Of a DNA stretch of 64,000 bases, positions 31,125 through 42,394 are shown piece by piece (the stretch's first letter is position 1; every line of letters begins with the position of its first letter). Origin of the DNA: Erinaceus europaeus. Lineage: Eukaryota > Chordata > Mammalia > Eulipotyphla > Erinaceidae. The DNA is taken from positions 558,001-622,000 of the forward strand of contig NC_080181.1 of the NCBI RefSeq assembly GCF_950295315.1. Direction: 5' to 3'. Position numbers and translations under genes: made by a program. Below the pieces are notes generated by a model that saw only the letters and a list, made by a program, of their open reading frames with translations, did no database searches and was not told where the DNA came from.

Positions 31125-31816
31125 ACCTTTATGACCATATATGGGCCCTAGGTCAGATCAATAGGGCAAAAAGCTCATGGTATTTATATACTGTCCTCAT
31201 GTTTGGAAGTTACTCTCAGCTATCTAGCCCTATTTTCAATTCTGACACCATCTTCCCAGACAAGACTTTTAACTCACCTGTATATTAACTGTCAGGCAAA
31301 GGCAAAAATTACTAAAGTCACGGGACCTTAGGAACATACCTAAAATAGACTTCCTAACTTCTCCCCACTTGAAGACCCCTAATTTCATCTGCTCTATTCC
31401 TTGCTTTTGGGTTCCTGCTTATCAAACTATTTGTTTTGTTTTATATCTCCCTGCCTTTCAGCCTCCAAGTTGCAGATGCTACCATGATGCTAACCTGGCT
31501 TCCCTGGGCAGACAATCACACCAGTGTGTCCTGGAACCCCTCCTGTCCAGAGCCCTACCCCACTAGGAAAAGGCTGGGTGTATGGATCAACCTGCCAATG
31601 TCCATGTCCAGTGGAGAAACAGTTACAGAAGGCAGACCTCCCACCTTCTGCGCCCCATAAAGAATTTTGGTCCACACTACCAGAGACATAAAGAATAGGG
31701 GGGCTTCCAGTGAAGAGGATGGGACACAAATGTCTGTTGGTGGGAACTGTGTGGAATTGTACTCCTATTATCTTACAATCTTGTTGATCATTATTAAATC
31801 ACTAAGAAAAAAAGTT
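31125..31816 (+). mobile_element. L1-type 3' UTR element, long family
   Basis: Homologous to the reverse complement of 45465-46780. Shared blocks in order: AGACTTCCTAACT, TTCATCTGCTCTATTCC, GCTTCCCTGGGCAGACAATC, TGTGTCCTGGAACCCC, GGATCAACCTGCCAATGTCC and the terminal TTGGTGGGAACTGTGTGGAA. The last ~90 bp matches the L1 3' ends elsewhere in the window, which is why I assign it to L1. No coding sequence. Confidence 0.7.
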
Positions 31817-32389
31817 TCACGATTTATCAACTGGTCAGGCAAAAGCCATCTGAGTGCTCAGGCTGAATGACAGAGCCGGGGCTGGGCAGGCCCCAAAGAA
31901 TGGAGGCAAGTTTTAAGGACATTGCTGAATATTTCCTTCCACCAGATGCATTCATTCAGCATGTCTAGACTGGTAGAGTCAAAGCTAGACTTTGACACAG
32001 ATGACCCAGGACTGCTCGGGAGCAATGCCTACAGAGCTGAGAGTGAGGCCTCTAGAATCGGCAAGGACTCTAGGAGCTGGGCAGGAGCAGCAGGGGCCAG
32101 TGGAGGACATCACAGTGCAGACACACAGGCGTGGGTCTCCCTAAACCCAAGTTCTGACTGCACTTCCTAAGATATAATTAATTTGTTCACCCCAAGAACG
32201 AACTTGCTCTTTGTGTAAGTCTGCTGAACTCACTCCCTGGCTTAAGCCTCCACAGGGAGATGAAACACTAAGATAACATAATCCTTTTCTGACCCTTTTA
32301 TATTCAATACTGTGAAAATGAAATGACTTTTGCTTCGTACAATGTCCACATTGAACTCTAAAATGCAGTCCCAACCACAGACAGCACCA
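31817..32389. other. Unique intergenic DNA
   Basis: No recognisable feature. Confidence 0.4.
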
Positions 32390-32880
32390 CTATTTATTTT
32401 TTGTGATTAATAGTAGGTTATGAGATTGTAAGATTATAGTGTATAGTTCACACCACACCCACCACCAAAATTCTGTGTCCCCACCCTCCCACCTCCCAAC
32501 CACCAGAGTTTTCACAAGTCTTAGAGTTTACTTGCTTCTGGTTTCCCTTCCTTCCTTCCTTCCTTCCTTCCTTCCTTTCTTTCTTTCTCTCTCTCTCTCT
32601 TTCTTTCCTTCAAGGTTTTGTTTCACTCACTAGATTCCACATGAGTGAAACCATCTGATAGTTTCCTTTCATCTCTTTACTTATTTCACAAAGCATCATC
32701 ACCTCTAGTTTCATCCATATAGTCCCAAAGGACACAATGCCGCCTTTTTTGATTGCAGATTAGTATCCCATGGAGTATATGTCCCGTAACTTCTGTACCA
32801 GCCATCTGTTGATGGGCATTTAGGCTGCTTCCACTCTTTGGCCACTATGGATACTGCAGCTAGGAACTTAGGGGTAAAGC
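32390..32880 (-). mobile_element. L1 3' end carrying a (TTCC)n microsatellite
   Basis: The minus strand of GTAGGTTATGAGATTGTAAG, CACCACCAAAATTCTGTGTC, CACTAGATTCCACATGAGTG, ATCCCATGGAGTATATGTCC and CCATCTGTTGATGGGCATTT is an L1 3' UTR with the ORF2 end. A TTCC/TTTC/CT tract lies at 32544-32610, where sister copies have only a short A-rich run. Confidence 0.88.
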
Positions 32881-34500
32881 ACCCTTCTTTTTGAGGGAAG
32901 TCATTTTTGCACGAGTCCTCTTGTATCTATCTGGGCTTCCCAGAACTCCACACTCTACTTTGTTAACTATCCAGGGCACAGCTGTTGAAGGTGCTTCCTC
33001 TGAGTTGCCACCCAGACTCTGTCCCCTCAGAACCTGCTGTGCTATTGGTGGGGGGGCGCCTCCCCAGAAAGGCTTGGTGGACAGACTGGGCTGGCCCCCA
33101 TACCTGCCTGCACTCCCCTGCAATGGCTGGGAGGACAGTGACCCTGAGACCACCTGCCCAGAGTTCTGGGTCACTGGCCAGATCCTGAGAGCAATGGGAA
33201 CTCCAGGTTCTGCCCTCTCCACACTGTCGCCCTTTCTCTAGAGCCTCCCCAGAGCCTCCCCTCAGCCTCCTTTCTCTGAAACCTCAGCTCTAATCTCATG
33301 GTGCCCCAAGCCCTTCACCACCTCCTCTTCTCTGTGCTTGTTGACAGTAGTTTTATGACCCAGGATTTTTCAATTTCTTATCCAAAGCCAATCTCATCTC
33401 AAGTCGCACAATTTATGGGCAAAGGAGATGACATATGGGATTAAAGTCTCTACAGGAGTAGAGCAGTAAGGGCTGGTGGTAGTCAAGGCTTTCTATGGAA
33501 GGAGGGGGGCTCTTTCTGGGACCGCTGTGTCCTGCTAGCCTCAGCTCTCTCCAGCCTCTGGAGAGGAAGACTCATGCTTTGAAGAGGGGTGAGGAAACAG
33601 GAGACCCAGACAGTCCATGGAGCATGAAGGAAGCACTTAGGAATGCTGGCGTGGGCTGCCATCTGCCCCCCCCTCCCCCCCCCAGTTCCTGTGGTCTGAC
33701 TCTTGCAGAGGCCCTGTCCACATGCAAGGCTATATTCTCTCCAGCTCTTCTCCTCCGGGCACAGATAAATCACACTGTTGTTCTTGATTTTGCTTCCCCT
33801 GGTTTTATGTTGGAGATGCCAGTAACCCTCTTCCTCTTCACACTTGGTCCATTTCTCATCTGCTGTGAGTGAAACTTCTCTAAACACATCTGCTACTTGT
33901 TCTTAGACCTGGTTCTACTTTTCTGGTTGGCTTCTGGAGAATTTAACTCTTAGAAGAGTGTCAGGAATAGTAAAACCATTTTAATGACGTAAACATGCGA
34001 GTTATCACTTAGAGATTGTTTTCCAGTTGACTATTGTAAGCATTTATCAATATTACCTTAGGTTATATATTCAGATTTGGCAATGTATATGCAATATGCC
34101 TGCTGGTTTTGACTAGAATAACTCTGTGGGCTGCACAGGCAGCTAAATGTCTTTCCATTTAAAATTCTTCTTTTATTATGCTAAGAACAAGGTATTTATG
34201 AAATAGGTACCAGCCTCAATTATTCTGAGATTTTTGAATATTCTGAACTAGACAATTCCCTCTAATATTTCATTTTCATATGAACACATATCCAGGTAGG
34301 TGAGTGCTCATTTCAGCCTGGGGTGCTTAGAAAAAAGTCTGGGTGCAGAGCAAATCCAGGTATTTCTGCCCCATATTCCTGGGGTAGCTGATGCCCAGCA
34401 TGGAGGCTCAGAGGGTTTAGGTCACTGACTCCAACACCTTTTATTCTGCGATTCAACATTGCAGAGACAAAGGGTCTCCTCTTTCAAGTAAGAAGGCTTT
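32881..34500. other. Unique intergenic DNA
   Basis: GC-rich to about 33880, then AT-rich unique sequence. C-rich runs near 33666-33682. Open frames of 116-134 codons on both strands here have no recognisable domain. Confidence 0.45.
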
Positions 34501-34583
34501 CTTTCTTTCAAATGTCACAAACTAAAAAAAGAAAAAAGCTGTCTTCTTCTTTGTGTTAGATTGCTTCCTACTACTTTTTATTC

Positions 34584-34634
34584 CTTCCTCCCTCCCTCCT
34601 TCCTGCCTTCTTTCCTTCCTTCCTTCCTCCCCCA
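34584..34634 (+). repeat. (TTCC)n-rich tract
   Basis: Imperfect TTCC/CTCC pyrimidine run. Confidence 0.85.
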
Positions 34635-34860
34635 CTCCCACTCTCTTTCTTTCTTTTTTTACAGCAGGCTTCTAGATTCTCACTCTTCCACTGAACCATG
34701 GGAATTCAGTAAAGTCACCAGAGCACATCAAGATTCCTGCTATTGTGATAAATATGATTCAGGTCTTTCTTAGGCTCAGCTAATCTTTTTATGGGCTACA
34801 TTTTTTATTTGTTTAATAGACATTTATCTATTAATAGAAGAATTCTCTTTCTCTCTTTAA

Positions 34861-35076
34861 AATATTTTTTTATTTATTATTGGATAGAGATAGTGAGAAA
34901 TTGAGAGGGGTGGGGGGATAGAGAGGGAGAGAGACTGAGAGACACCTACAGTCCTGCTTCACAGCTCATGAAGCTTTCCCCCTGCAAGTGGGGAACAGGG
35001 GCTTGAACCTGGGTCCTTGCACACTGTAATGTGAGCACTTAAACAGGTGCGCCACCGCCTAGCCCCAACAAAAGAC
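34861..35076 (-). mobile_element. Type B SINE
   Basis: TTATTATTGGATAGAGATAG, GACACCTACAGTCCTGCTTC, GGGCTTGAACCTGGGTCC, GCGCCACCGCCTAGCCCC. A 12-bp duplication, TTCTCTCTTTAA, lies at 34849-34860 and 35077-35088. Confidence 0.9.
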
Positions 35077-35193
35077 TTCTCTCTTTAATTGTTGCTGCAT
35101 ATTTTTCTCTCTTTGAATTTCTGAGAAAATTTGAGTTGCCTTAGTGGTGCTGATTTGGCTTAATATAGTCTAGATTCTACTCATAAATTCTTT

Positions 35194-35398
35194 AAAAAAA
35201 TTTTTTATTATCTTTATTTATTTATTGGATAGAGACAGCCAGAAATTGAGAGGGAAGGGGGAAATAGTGAGGGGGAGTGACAGAGAGACACCTAAAGCCC
35301 TGCTTCACCACTTGCAAAGCTTTCCCCTGAAGGTGGGGACCTGGGTTCTTGTGCATTGTAACATGTGCGCTCAACTAGGTATGCCACCACCCAACCCC
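35194..35398 (-). mobile_element. Type B SINE with 18-bp perfect duplication
   Basis: TTATTATCTTTATTTATTTA tail complement, GACACCTAAAGCCCTGCTTC, TATGCCACCACCCAACCCC. Duplication TCTACTCATAAATTCTTT at 35176-35193 and 35399-35416. About 20 bp of the B-box region is deleted. Confidence 0.93.
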
Positions 35399-35416
35399 TC
35401 TACTCATAAATTCTTT

Positions 35417-35744
35417 TGCAGCACTACTTCTTCATATTTTCTTCTCAAATGCTATCGTTTCTAACATAATCCGTTACAACCCTCTATTCTCATTAAGTTA
35501 CTTTAAAACATGTTACTATTAATTGTAGCAAAAAGCACATATCATAGAATCCACTATATTACCTTTTTCTAAGTGTATCACTCAGCAATGCTAAATGCAT
35601 TCACATCTTTTTTAATCAGTAACAATCTAGATCTTTCTCATCTTTGAGAACAACTCTATATACACTCAATCAATCCAAACACCTCTCTTACTTCCTGGTA
35701 ACATCCACTCAACTTTCTCTTTTCTTAGAAATATATTTCATGCA
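35417..35744. other. Unique intergenic DNA
   Basis: AT-rich, no recognisable feature. Confidence 0.4.
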
Positions 35745-35937
35745 GCCTGGGGGAATGAATCTACCTGCCAGTGTCCATGTCTAGTGGAGAAGCAATTACA
35801 GAAGCCAGAACCCACCTTTTGTACCCCTCAAAAATCTTTGGTTTATACTCCAAAGTATGGAGAAATGTTAGGGGAAGAGGACCAGACAGCTCTGAACTTC
35901 AATTCCACTAAGACCCGAAGTGTTTGTCACCAAGAAT

Positions 35938-36141
35938 CTTTTTTTTAAATGATTCATTTATTTGATATTTGATATAGATAGCCAGAAATTGAGAGGAAGG
36001 GGGAGACAGAGAGGGTCAGAGACAGAGAGATACATGCAGCCCTGTTTCACCACTTGTGAAGCTTTCCCCGCAACAGGTAGGGACTGGGGGCTCAAACCTG
36101 GGTCCTTGTGCACTCAGCCAGGTGAACCATCACCTGGACCC
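35938..36141 (-). mobile_element. Type B SINE inside L1 3' UTR
   Basis: GATATAGATAGCCAGAAATT, GATACATGCAGCCCTGTTTC, GGGGCTCAAACCTGGGTCC, AACCATCACCTGGACCCC. Confidence 0.87.
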
Positions 36142-36474
36142 CAAAATCCTGTTTTTATACCATCAAGGAAATGGAAGTGAATCTGGAAAACACCAGAAGA
36201 AGCAAGGCAGTTTCTCTTAAATGAAAGAGAAGAAGAAAAAGGAAGGACACTCAGAAGTAGCAATAGGTGTGTGACTTATAAAAGAAGTAAAGGCAGGACT
36301 GTAGAAAAAAAATAGATAAGATATAGATAGATATATAGATATATAGTTATAGATTTAAAATTAAGCCATATCTGTAACCTTGGGAGAACTACTGCAGTTT
36401 CCAATGGAGAGGATGGAGACACAGAACTCTGGTAGGAACAGTGTGGAATTATACCCCTAGTATATTATAATTTT

Positions 36475-36705
36475 TTATTGTTGTAGTTATTGATGTCATC
36501 ATTGTTCAATAGGATAGAGAGAAATGGAGAAAGGAGGGGAAGACAGAGAGGGGGAGAGAAAGATAGACACCTGCAGACCTGCTTCACCGCCTGTGAAGCA
36601 ACCCCCCTGCAGGTGGGGAGCTGGGGGCTCGAACCGGGATCCATAGGCTGGTCCTTGCGCTTTGGACCATGTGTGCTTAACCTGCTGCGCTACCACTTGA
36701 CTCCC
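36475..36705 (-). mobile_element. Type A SINE inside L1 3' end
   Basis: GTTGTAGTTATTGATGTCAT, ATAGACACCTGCAGACCTGC, GGGGCTCGAACCGGGATCC, AACCTGCTGCGCTACCAC. A perfect 16-bp duplication, AGTATATTATAATTTT, lies at 36459-36474 and 36706-36721. Confidence 0.93.
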
Positions 36706-36779
36706 AGTATATTATAATTTTGTAAATCAATATCTAATCACTAATTTAATATGAAATGGATCTCATGAAATTAATACGA

Positions 36780-36912
36780 AATCTGAGAGGGAGAGGGAGG
36801 AGAGGGAGAGAGAGAGAGAAGCAGAGTATCAGTGAGGCATGGCGGCAGTGGTTCAGCCAGGAACCTTGGACTTACAGTCCTGTTCTACCTGCTGAGCTCA
36901 CCCCCTGGCCAT
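36780..36912 (-). mobile_element. Old type D SINE
   Basis: GA-rich run, then AGCAGAGTATCAGTGAGGCA, CTGCTGAGCTCACCCCCTGG: diverged tRNA-like SINE on the minus strand. Confidence 0.5.
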
Positions 36913-38231
36913 CATTCTAATTTCCTCTAGCTTTGAAAGCATAGACACTTCCTAGGAATGGTGCTCTGGGCACTGGCTTTGGTGTCTGGTTTACTGCAGC
37001 CAGCAGGACAGCTGAAGACTCCTCCTTACAACATATGTCAGAATGTCCTTGTGGGGCTGTGCTGCCTGGTGAGTTCCCCCAGCCTTGATGCTCCCAGCAC
37101 ATCTGCCCTCTTGACCAGGGGCTGTGTTTCAATGCACCATACACCAGGGGAGCCGAGACCTCGGCTCTTGAATCCTGGTGATGGTACCATCTCTCCCTCC
37201 TTGTGAGAACTGCTGGTGCCCAGAGTTGGGGGGGGTTGCCTCAGTTCAGGTGCTTCTCACTGAGTTGGCTCCTGTGTTTCACACACACTGCAGGTCTCAG
37301 GGCCCAGGTGCCCATTAGCTGGGTAATTTGAACATTTCCTTAACTCACATTGCACTATTTCTATTTGATCGAGCTCTGAGAGAGCGTGAGCTCTTTCTAT
37401 TTGATCAAGTTCCTCACACTTATAATTCTACTGCCAGGAATTTCTAAGGCCAGTTGCAATGAAAGTGCTCTTTCTAAAACACCGCAGATGCAGTGAGCTG
37501 CTTTGCCATGTGCACAGCCCAGGTCTAAGCCCCACTCTCAGGCAGAGAAGGAAGCTCTGGTTTTCTCTACTCATTTTCGTTCCAACCACAGTACTTTTGC
37601 AGTGTTTGTGATTATACTCATTTTATTTTGCTTTAGCACCCAAGTTTCTCCATTTACCCTTTCTGCTATTGCCTCTAATCTGTGTAAGCATGGTATTTTA
37701 CTGTTTCTTCTTCCAGCAGGGTCTGACCGTGGGGAATCTGGTTTCTGGATTAAATGTCTTGGTGAACAAGCACATGTCTGTCGGCTAGCTAGAGCAGGCT
37801 GCCTCCTGGACACCTACTTCAGCTATGGCCTTGGCCCCTCTCTGTCCTCCCCTTTGGGTGAACTCCCACCTCGGGTGCATCTCTGTCTCAGATGCCACAC
37901 ACAGTGCTTGGCAGCATCTGCTAGCTCACCAGAGTCTCACAGGCACAAAATTCCATAACTGTACTGCCTGTGGAGACACATAGGGATGGTCTGTGACCAG
38001 CCTTGGGGGCAGAAGCACAGACCGGGCACTATGCTCTCCCCCACCACTCCCTCCTGCAGACACTGAGGGCCAGTTAGCAAGCAGTTGTGATGCCATCCCA
38101 TGGTCTTCTCCCTAGAAGGGATGAGGTACCAGGAAGAGGCACTGGGCTGTGCACAGGTGAGGCTGCCCACTGGCTGGGGAGCTGCCTGCTCCAGTGTGCA
38201 TCCTACAGCCAGTAACAATCCACACAGAGCT
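36913..38231. other. Unique intergenic DNA
   Basis: No gene recognised. A 13-bp direct repeat TTTCTATTTGATC near 37357 and 37394 brackets GAGCTC-containing sequence. Confidence 0.45.
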
Positions 38232-38252
38232 AAAAAAAAAAAAAAAAGCTAA

Positions 38253-38280
<28 letters not shown>
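38232..38280 (+). repeat. Poly-A and (AC)n tract
   Basis: A16 at 38232-38247, then (AC)n at 38252-38280, directly abutting the 5' end of an L1. Confidence 0.95.
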
Positions 38281-38283
<3 letters not shown>

Positions 38284-39413
38284 CCAAATGGATCAAGGAC
38301 CTGAATACAGACCAGAAAATACCACATACTAACAAAAAATATTGGCAAAACTCTTCTCCATCCAAATTTTATAGGCATTTTCAATAACTAAACCGCTTGC
38401 AAGGAAGACTAAAACAAAAATAAATCAATGGGACTACACAAATTAAAAAGGCTCTGCACACACAGCAAAAGAAACCACTGCCCAAAGAGAGACCCCTTAC
38501 AGAAAGGGAAATCTTTACATTCCATATATCAGACAAGAGGCTGATAACCAAATATATAAAGAGCTCATCAAACTCAGCACCAAAAAAACAAATAATTCCA
38601 TCTAAAAATAGGGAGAGGATATGAGCAGAATATTCACCAAAGAAGAGATCCAAAAGTCTACCAAACATATGAAAATGATACTCCAAGTCACTAGAGAAAT
38701 GCAAATAAAGACGACAATAAGATATCACTTCACCCCTGTGAGAATGTCATACATCAGAAACATAATAACAACAAATGCTGGAGAATCTGTGGGGCAAAGG
38801 AACCTTCCTGCACTGCTGGTAGGAATGTAAATTAGTTCAACCTCTGTGGAGAGCAGTCTGGAAAACTCTCAGAAGGCTAGAAGTGGACCTACCCTATGAC
38901 CCTCCAATTCCTCTTTGGGGGATATATCCTAAGGAACCAAATACCCTTCCAAAGAGATCTGTGTACACCAATGTTCTTAGCAGCACAATTTGTAATAGCC
39001 AAAACCTGGAAGCATCCCAGGTATCCAACAACAGATAAGTAGTTGAGCTATTAAAAAAGGTGAATTCACCTTCTTTACCCTATCTTGGATGGAGCTTGAA
39101 AGAATCCTGTGATGTGAGATCAGCCAGAAAGAGAAAGGTAAATATAGGATGATCTCACTCATGGACAGAAGTTGGGAAACAAGAATAGAAGGGGAAACAC
39201 AAAGCAGAACTTGGACTGTGTCTGGTGGACGGGACCAAAGTAAAGAACTCTGTGGGGACAGGGCTTTCAGGTCCTGGTGCCTGATGGTGGAGGAGGACCT
39301 AGGCTGAGGGTGAGTGTTTTTCACAAAACTGAGGAATTTTACACATGTGTCAACTACTGTTTTTACTATTGATTGTAAACCATTAATCTCTCCCCCCCCC
39401 CAAAAAAAAAAAG
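38281..39413 (+). mobile_element. 5'-truncated L1, ORF2 end plus 3' UTR
   Basis: ATGGATCAAGGACCTGAATA, GGGACTACACAAATTAAAAA, GAGGATATGAGCAGAATATT, AGAAATGCAAATAAAGACGA, GATATCACTTCACCCCTGTG and AATAGCCAAAACCTGGAAGC follow the order of the L1 ORF2 C-terminal third. The 3' UTR (CTAGGCTGAGGGTGAGTG, GATTGTAAACCATTAATC) and an A-rich tail follow. In-frame stops and shifts break ORF2. This 3' UTR differs from the two other L1 3'-end types in the window. Confidence 0.92.
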
Positions 39414-39995
39414 CTAAAATCAGAGTTATTTTAAGAGGGAAGAAAAGGATGGTGATTTTCTGTACTCAGGAAAGGGGAAAGTTCTTCAAGATTCTGTCCT
39501 GATAGTCTCTCCTATAATAATTTTTTTCTCTAATTGGCAGGCTGTTCTTAAACTATGATTATTATTTATTTTTTGATAATAGGTAATCATGTTCTATCTC
39601 AGTGGTAATGTGATTACTACAATTGGAGAAATTTTCTGTGTAACTTCATCATCATTGCTATGTTTAAAACTCCCAGTCTTCTTAAAGGGACACTGATAAA
39701 AGGAGGTCACTGTGACTTTGGAGCAATGGATCTAAAATTGTGGGTCCTTCTCTGAACAAGTATATTGGGCAAGCTTGTTTCCTGTTTCCCATTTGTTTGC
39801 TCTGCTCCACTCTGGCTGTTGGAGCTAGCATTGGAAGCCAGGACTTCACGTGCAAGTCCTGTGTGTTTCTGCTGTGCAGTCTCCCCACCACAAACATGAT
39901 CATCCTCTTCTTCATTTTTACTTTAAATGAAATGATTGTCCTCTGATCACTTCAACTATGTATTCCAGAATTAGAAGAATACTGTCCTATATTTT
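39414..39995. other. Unique intergenic DNA
   Basis: No recognisable feature. Confidence 0.4.
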
Positions 39996-40263
39996 GTGTA
40001 ATTTATTTATTTGATAGAGACAGAGACAAATCGAGAGGAAGGGGGGAAATAAAGAGGGAAAGGGGGTCAGGCAGTAGCGCAGCGGGTTAAGCGCACATGG
40101 CACAAAGTGCAAGGACCGGTGTAAGGATCTTGGTTCGAGCCCCCGGCTCCCCCCACCTGCAGGGGAGTTGCTTCCCAAGTGGTGAAGCAGGTCTGCAGGT
40201 ATCTGTCTTTCTCTCCTCCTCTCTGTCTTACCCTCCTCTCTCCATTTCTCTCTGTTGTATCAA

Positions 40264-40302
<39 letters not shown>

Positions 40303-40471
40303 CGACATCAATAGCAACAATAATAATAACCACAACAATGATAAAAACAACCAGGGTAACAAAAGGGAAAAAATGGCCTCCAGGAGCAGTGGATTTGTGG
40401 TGCAGGCACCGAGCCCCAGCAATAACCCTGGAGGCAAAAAAAGGGGGGAAAGAGACAGAGAAACACCTGTA
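39996..40471 (-). mobile_element. Type B SINE remnant split by a type A SINE
   Basis: TTATTTATTTGATAGAGACA and GAGGAAGGGGGGAAATAAAG lie before the inserted SINE; GGGGGGAAAGAGACAGAGAA and ACACCTGTAGC follow it. The rest of the body is replaced by the plus-strand fragment at 40472. Confidence 0.7.
40063..40440 (+). mobile_element. Type A SINE, full length with 3' module
   Basis: GGGTCAGGCAGTAGCGCAGC head, GGTTCGAGCCCCCGGC B-box, a (ATA)n tract at 40265-40300 within the tail, and 3' module TGGCCTCCAGGAGCAGTGG ending AATAACCCTGGAGGCAAA. Confidence 0.93.
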
Positions 40472-40560
40472 GCAGGGCTGCAAGTGTCTCCCTCTCTCCC
40501 CCTTCCCTCTCAATTTCAGTCTGTCTCTACCCAATAAAGATAATGACATTTTTTTTAAAA
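40472..40560 (+). mobile_element. Type B SINE 3' fragment in inverted orientation
   Basis: AGGGCTGCAAGTGTCTCCCT, CCTTCCCTCTCAATTTC, CTACCCAATAAAGATAATG: the plus-strand 3' half of a type B SINE fused head-on to the minus-strand fragment. Confidence 0.75.
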
Positions 40561-41102
40561 AAGACAGGCTAAATAAAACTGAGCTTAAGAGAATAAGGAA
40601 AAAGTTAAGCAAGAACTATACAGAACTTAATACATTCAATGACTTTTGACTATTTGATTACCCAGAATATTCTCCAGAGAGCACTGTCCATTTGGAGAAT
40701 GGAGAGTGGACACAACTGGATGCCAGGAGCTGAACTGAACTCAGGAGGGGTGGCTACTCCCCCCACCCCATCTTCAGTCATGATCAGCCCCCTGCGATAA
40801 CTTACATCATGTTGTCATCACCATCATGATCCCTTTAGCAACTTACAGAGTAACACTGGAGAGAGTGCCAGGAAGCCTCCTTCCTGAGGCACGAGTAGAT
40901 GGAATCTGTGTTTTCCTCTGTTGGTGGCTGCACTGTGCATCCTGGTGGTGAAGGGCCTAGAACTCCTCCTGCTGGGCCGGTGCTGAGCCTCTGTGAGCCT
41001 CCTGGTGAGGGTCTGCACTGGAGCAAAAGGCTGCCTGGCTCCGGCGCTGTTATTTATTTTGCAGAGCCTGGATCCCATGCACACGTGGTTTCACTACTTC
41101 AG
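40561..41102. other. Unique intergenic DNA
   Basis: No recognisable feature. Confidence 0.4.
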
Positions 41103-41124
41103 GTTGTTTTGTCTCATTCAGACA

Positions 41125-41184
<60 letters not shown>

Positions 41185-41302
41185 CACACAGGACCAGAGC
41201 TTTCCCCAGCAATGGCACCTCCACGGGGTGCTGGGGATTGAACCTGGATCACACGAACGGGAGTCATGTGCCTTGTCTGCTGAGCTACTTTCCAGGCCGT
41301 TG
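41103..41302 (-). mobile_element. Type D SINE with (GA)n microsatellite
   Basis: A (GA)n run at 41128-41178 precedes GACACACAGGACCAGAGCTT, GGGGATTGAACCTGGATC and TGCTGAGCTACTTTCCAGGC. Confidence 0.75.
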
Positions 41303-41445
41303 TCTAAATGTGAACTAAGCTGCTACGTTAGCTTCTACACTGCCTCTAGCCCACATTTCTAGCTGAATGGACACTGACCATCAATCATGACTGTCATGTG
41401 ACTGGATCTTTGCCGTTGTGGTCAACATAAACACTATTGTCCACT

Positions 41446-42394
41446 GTCTCTCATCCTCCCCCTGCTGCCCACTGTTACTCATTCTCACCATCACATTGTC
41501 ACCCACTGTCCCTCATTGTCACACTGCCACCCACTGTCCCTCATTGTCACACTGCCGTCCACTGTCACTCACCATCACACTGCCATCCACTGTCCCTCAC
41601 TGTCATTCTCAATCACCGTCACACTGCCACCCACTGTCACTCACCATCACACTGCCATCTACTGTCTCTCACTGTCACTCTCAATCACCATCACACTGCC
41701 ATCCACTGTCCCTCACTATCATTCTCAATCACCGTCACACTGCCACCCACTGTCACTCATTGTCACACTGCCACCCTCTACCACTCATTTTCACACTGCC
41801 ATCCATTGTCACTCATTGTCACACTGCCGTCCACTATCATTCACTGTCACACTGCCATCCAAGGCCACTCACTCTCCCCTGCCATCCACTGTCATTCACT
41901 GTCACACAGCCACCCAAGGTCACTCATTGTCACACTGCCATCCACTGTCACTCACTGTCACACTGCCATCCAAGGCCACTCACTCTCCCCTGCCACCCAC
42001 TGTCATTCACTGTCACACTGCCATCCAAGGTTACTTACTCTCCCCTACCACCCACCATCATTCACTGTCACACTGTCATCCAAGGTCACTCACTCTCCCC
42101 TACCACCCACCATCATTCACTGTCACACTGTCATCCAAGGTCACTCACTCTCCCCTACCACCCACTGTCATTCACTGTCACACTGCCATCCAAGGTCACT
42201 CTCCCCTGCTGCCACCCACTGTCATTCACTGTCACACTGTCATCCAAGGTCACTTACTCTCCCCTGCCACCCACCATCATTCACTGTCACACTGTCATCC
42301 AAGGTCACTCACTCTCCCCTGCCACTCACTGTCATTCACTGTCACACAGCTATCCAAGGTCACTCATTGTCACACTGCCATCCAAGGTCCCAAC
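41446..42394 (+). repeat. Minisatellite 3: 27-bp then 55-bp C-rich array
   Basis: From 41446 to about 41830, ~27-bp units of the form CCACTGTCCCTCATTGTCAC plus ACTGCCA. From about 41830 to 42394 the period is 55 bp: ATTCACTGTCACACTGYCAT, CCAAGGTCACTCACTCTCCC, CTRCCACCCACYRTC. The 55-bp unit looks like two diverged 27-bp units amplified together. All three forward frames stay open (up to 430 codons, Cys/His/Pro/Ser-rich). Repeat artefact, no gene. Confidence 0.93.

Larger units (their letters stand above)
35745..36765 (+). mobile_element. L1-type 3' UTR element interrupted by two SINEs
   Basis: Pieces 35745-35937, 36142-36474 and 36706-36765 read AATCTACCTGCCAGTGTCCA, CTCCAAAGTATGGAGAAATG, then GAGAACTACTGCAGTTTCCA, CAGAACTCTGGTAGGAACAG and TATTATAATTTTGTAAATCA. 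This is the long-family 3' UTR also seen at 31125 and 52727. Confidence 0.7.

Noticed and set aside
38281..39300. Functional L1 ORF2 coding region
   Set aside because: The element is 5'-truncated and has in-frame stops and frameshifts; only fragments of the ORF2 C-terminus remain.
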